DNA of 64,000 nucleotides, taken from NCBI RefSeq assembly GCF_020216525.1, contig NZ_JAIWOY010000001.1, positions 124,001 to 188,000 of the forward strand, given 5' to 3'. A program made the translations under genes and the position numbers. This stretch comes from Nocardioides nematodiphilus. Lineage in GTDB: Bacteria; Actinomycetota; Actinomycetes; Propionibacteriales; Nocardioidaceae. Shown piece after piece: positions 61,301-64,000 of this stretch (positions within the stretch are counted from its first letter, which is position 1; each line of letters opens with the position of its first letter). The notes under the pieces are model-generated. The model did no database searches. It was not told the origin of the DNA and was given only the letters and a program-made list of their open reading frames with translations.

Positions 61301-62844
61301 GCCGTGACCGGTTTCTCGTTGAACTCGCTGCGCGTGCTCATCAGCCTCAGCAGGTCCTCGCGCAGCTGCGGGCCGAGCTCGCCCCAGCCGTCCTTGTAGC
61401 CGTAGACGCCGCCCAGCGAGCGGGCCTCGTAGTCGCCGTTGAAGATCTCCACGTCAGCGGCGGTGATCAGGCCGGGGTGGGCGACCCCGACCGCGGCGGA
61501 GACCTTCATCAGCTCCTTGCGCAGCACCCGCAGGTAGACGGCGGCGCGCGCGCCCTTGTCGGTGGGGTCGAGTCCGTGGGCGAGCCAGGCGTTCTGGGTG
61601 GCCACCCCGGTGGGGCACTTGTCGGTGTGGCACTTCTGCGACTGGATGCAGCCGATCGAGAGCATCGCCTCGCGGGCGACGTTGATCATGTCGGCGCCCA
61701 GTGCGAAGGCGACCACCGCGTTGTCCGGCAGGCCGAGCTTGCCCGAGCCGATGAAGGTGAGCTGGTCGGTGAGGCCGAGCTCGGCGAAGGTGCCGTACAC
61801 CCGGGAGAACCCCATCCGGAACGGCAGCGACACCGCGTCGGTGAAGGTCAGCGGCGCGGCCCCCGTGCCACCCTCGCCACCGTCGATCGTCACGAAGTCG
61901 ACGCCGCGCTCGCCGGGCGACATCAGCCGGGCGAGCTCCTGCCAGAAGCCGACCTCGCCGACGGCCGACTTGATCCCGACCGGCACGCCGGTCTCGGTGG
62001 CGATCAGCTCGACGAAGTCGAGCATCGAGTCGACGTCGGTGAAGGCGGCGTGGCGCGAGGGCGAGGCGCAGTCCTTGCCGACCGGGATGCCGCGGATGGC
62101 GGCGATCTCCTCGGTCACCTTGGCGCCCGGCAGCAGACCGCCGAGGCCGGGCTTGGCCCCCTGGGAGAGCTTGATCTCGATCGCCTTCACCGGCGCCGAG
62201 GCGACGGTCTCCTTGAGCCGCTCGAGGTCGAAGGAGCCGTCCGCGTCGCGGCAGCCGAAGTAGGCCGTACCGATCTGGAGGACGAGGTCCGCGCCCTGGC
62301 GGTGGTACGGCGAGAGGCCGCCCTCGCCGGTGTTGTGCAGCGTGCCGGCCGCCGCCGCGCCCTGGTTGAGCGCGGTGATCGCCGCACCCGACAGGGAGCC
62401 GAAGCTCATCGCGGAGATGTTGACCACCGAGCCCGGCCGGAAGGCGTGCGTACGCCCGCGCGGGCCGCCGAGGATCTTCGCGCTCGGCAGCCGGGCGCTC
62501 TTGTCGTGGTCGTCGGGCAGCTCGGAGGCGAAGGTGCGCTGCTTGATGTAGGCGTGGCCCTGGACGTGCTCGACGTCCACGTCGGTGCCGAACCCGAAGT
62601 AGTTGTTCTCCTCCTTCGCGCTGGCGTAGATCCAGCTGCGCTGGTCGCGACTGAAGGGCCGCTCCTCCTCGTTCGAGGTGACGATGTACTGGCGCAGCTC
62701 GGGACCGATGGTCTCCAGCCAGTAGCGCGCGTGCGCCAGGACCGGGAAGTTGCGCTGCAGCGCATGCTTCTTCTGCGTCAGGTCCCTGATCGCCAGGGCG
62801 CCGACCGCTGCCCCCGCGGCCCCCACCACGTGCTTCAGTCTCAT
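61297..62844 (-). CDS. FMN-binding glutamate synthase family protein
   Basis: 515 residues from ATG 62844. A short N-terminal hydrophobic segment ([17 protein letters not shown]) precedes a GOGAT-type FMN barrel: [67 protein letters not shown] and the 3Fe-4S cysteines in [20 protein letters not shown]. It lacks the glutaminase domain, so it is a stand-alone homologue of unknown substrate. Confidence 0.88.
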   Translation of the reverse strand: MRLKHVVGAAGAAVGALAIRDLTQKKHALQRNFPVLAHARYWLETIGPELRQYIVTSNEEERPFSRDQRSWIYASAKEENNYFGFGTDVDVEHVQGHAYIKQRTFASELPDDHDKSARLPSAKILGGPRGRTHAFRPGSVVNISAMSFGSLSGAAITALNQGAAAAGTLHNTGEGGLSPYHRQGADLVLQIGTAYFGCRDADGSFDLERLKETVASAPVKAIEIKLSQGAKPGLGGLLPGAKVTEEIAAIRGIPVGKDCASPSRHAAFTDVDSMLDFVELIATETGVPVGIKSAVGEVGFWQELARLMSPGERGVDFVTIDGGEGGTGAAPLTFTDAVSLPFRMGFSRVYGTFAELGLTDQLTFIGSGKLGLPDNAVVAFALGADMINVAREAMLSIGCIQSQKCHTDKCPTGVATQNAWLAHGLDPTDKGARAAVYLRVLRKELMKVSAAVGVAHPGLITAADVEIFNGDYEARSLGGVYGYKDGWGELGPQLREDLLRLMSTRSEFNEKPVTA

Positions 62845-62909
62845 GGCCCGTTCCTATCCGCCGTGGACGGCCGTGGCAAGAGATCCCCGGTGAAGGTAGT
62901 TTGCCGGGC

Positions 62910-64000
62910 ATGGTGTCGCTGCCCGCGTTGCTCCCCGCGAAGCTGCCGTCGTTCATCCCCGCCCCCGCGATCGCCTCGGCGGCGGGCAATGTCGCGCACA
63001 AGGTCCTGTACGGCGGACTCGCCGACATCCGGCCGATGCCGCGCACGCTCATCGACGAGGGCGTGCTGCGCGAGGTCTACCGCTACCGGCCGGCGAAGGA
63101 CGTGCCGCAGCAGGGCGACCCGATCCTGCTGGTGATGCCGCTGGCCGCACCCTCGAGCTGCTACGACCTGCGCCGGGGCTGCTCGCTGGTCGAGCACCTG
63201 GTCGCCGAGGGGCGCCCGACGTACCTGGTGGAGTACGGCGAGGTCTCCTTCGCCAACCGCAGCCTCGGCGTGGAGCACTGGGTCGAGGAGGTGCTGCCGG
63301 CCGCGATCCGGGTCGTCTCCGAGGACGCGGGCGGGCGTCCCGTGCACGTGGTCGCCTGGAGCCTCGGCGGGATCTTCGCGTTGCTCTCGGCCGCCGCCCA
63401 TCCCGAGCTCCCGATCGCGACCCTGGGCATCTTCGGCAGCCCGGTCGACGTCTCCCAGGTGCCGTTGATCGCGCCGCTGCGCCCGATCGTGCAGTTCACC
63501 GACGGCCGGATCATCGGCGGTGCCGTGCGCATCCTCGGCGGTGCCCCGAAGCCGCTGGTGCGCTGGGCCTTCCAGGTGACGGCGGCCCAGAAGATGGTCA
63601 CCAAGCCGATGGCCCAGCTCACCCATCTGGCCGACACCGACTTCCTGGCGCAGCTCGAGGCGGTCGACCGCTTCACCAAGGGGATCATCGCCTATCCGGG
63701 CCGTACGTTCGGCCAGCTCTACCACCGGTTCCTGGCCCGCAACGAGCTCAGCGACGGCACCTTCGACGTCGAGGGTCGCGAGGTGCGGCTGGCCGACATC
63801 ACCGTCCCGGTGATCGTCTTCGGCGGCGCCACCGACGGCATCGCACCCAGCGCCTCGGTGCGTCCGCTGGTCGACCTGCTCTCGAGTGCCGCGGAGGTGC
63901 GGTTCCACGAGGTCCCCGGCGGACACCTCGGCATGCTCACCGGCCGCGCCGCACGTACGACCTCCTGGCCGCTGCTCGACGCCTGGATGCGCCGCCACGA
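62910..64000 (+). CDS. PhaC-like alpha/beta hydrolase (3' end beyond the right edge)
   Basis: From ATG 62910 the frame is open to the end of the window (363 codons). Translated by hand it reads MVSLPALLPAKLPSFIP..., then ILLVMPLAAPSSCYDLRRGCSLVEHLVAEGRPTYLVEYGE, the nucleophile elbow VAWSLGGIFAL, FGGATDGIAPSASVRPLV (Asp) and EVPGGHLGMLTG (His). This resembles class III polyhydroxyalkanoate synthases and related hydrolases, but the elbow has Ser (SLGG) where PHA synthases have Cys, so a hydrolase or acyltransferase is more likely. Confidence 0.75.
   Translation, partial: MVSLPALLPAKLPSFIPAPAIASAAGNVAHKVLYGGLADIRPMPRTLIDEGVLREVYRYRPAKDVPQQGDPILLVMPLAAPSSCYDLRRGCSLVEHLVAEGRPTYLVEYGEVSFANRSLGVEHWVEEVLPAAIRVVSEDAGGRPVHVVAWSLGGIFALLSAAAHPELPIATLGIFGSPVDVSQVPLIAPLRPIVQFTDGRIIGGAVRILGGAPKPLVRWAFQVTAAQKMVTKPMAQLTHLADTDFLAQLEAVDRFTKGIIAYPGRTFGQLYHRFLARNELSDGTFDVEGREVRLADITVPVIVFGGATDGIAPSASVRPLVDLLSSAAEVRFHEVPGGHLGMLTGRAARTTSWPLLDAWMRRH

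Noticed and set aside
59950..63135. A 1061-codon open frame on the plus strand across otsA and the glutamate-synthase-like gene
   Set aside because: It crosses two well-supported genes in another frame or strand and has shadow composition.

Overview
This window is one contiguous piece of chromosome from a very GC-rich actinobacterium, most likely a member of the Nocardioidaceae (Nocardioides-like). The reasons are the strong G/C third-position bias, frequent GTG starts with 1-4 base overlaps, and the families present: a bacterial XPB helicase with a helicase-associated partner, DUF4383, DUF3263, LytR_C, lexA divergent from a LysM gene, nrdR next to a B12-dependent nrdJ, and a solitary groEL under CIRCE. 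The genus is inferred from gene content. I found no tRNA, rRNA, CRISPR array, transposase or integrase.

Layout. 1-11.0 kb: housekeeping and hypothetical genes (FHA protein cut by the left edge, helicase-associated protein plus XPB, small secreted Cys protein, hemerythrin, esterase, SprT-like protein, YihY, DUF4383, GH114-like protein, TPR-like protein). 11.2-16.2 kb: an accessory block with visibly less GC-biased genes: a divergent S-adenosylhomocysteine-hydrolase homologue, an orphan secreted protein, a NERD nuclease-like membrane protein, and an XRE regulator overlapping an SRA-HNH endonuclease that probably cuts modified DNA. Hairpins sharing an identical 20-base core lie on both sides of this block. 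16.3-21.7 kb: DNA precursor and SOS control (nrdJ, nrdR with NrdR and DnaA boxes, the LysM protein and lexA with LexA boxes). 21.8-30.6 kb: PAP2 enzyme, secreted protease, DinG-type helicase, a 70-bp nested palindrome, serA, an MFS transporter, and a GntR/alkB pair sharing a LexA box. 30.6-38.5 kb: secreted EEP-family protein, LemA, DUF2207, and a form II cox-type molybdenum hydroxylase operon (S, L, M, G).

38.6-41.5 kb: a tryptophan-to-anthranilate operon in which an amidohydrolase sits where the kynurenine formamidase is expected. 41.6-48.8 kb: GAF regulator, a large secreted GH15 glucodextranase-like enzyme (both with CRP-type sites upstream), a membrane protein, and an SRPBCC/FAD oxidoreductase pair. 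48.8-53.7 kb: groEL with two CIRCE elements, then a two-component system divergent from vanY-vanZ-like genes. 53.7-64 kb: GNAT, SGNH hydrolase, an unusual ~60-bp repeat array, thrC, otsB, LytR_C, DUF3263, a Gfo/Idh/MocA oxidoreductase, otsA, an FMN-type glutamate-synthase-like protein and a PhaC-like hydrolase cut by the right edge.

Two themes recur. One is DNA metabolism and damage: XPB, DinG-type helicase, AlkB, LexA, NrdR/NrdJ, and an SRA-HNH nuclease. The other is compact divergent promoters with readable palindromic operators. The best candidates for new biology are the amidohydrolase in the kyn operon, the XRE/SRA-HNH/NERD accessory block, the divergent SAHH homologue and the nested palindrome upstream of serA.
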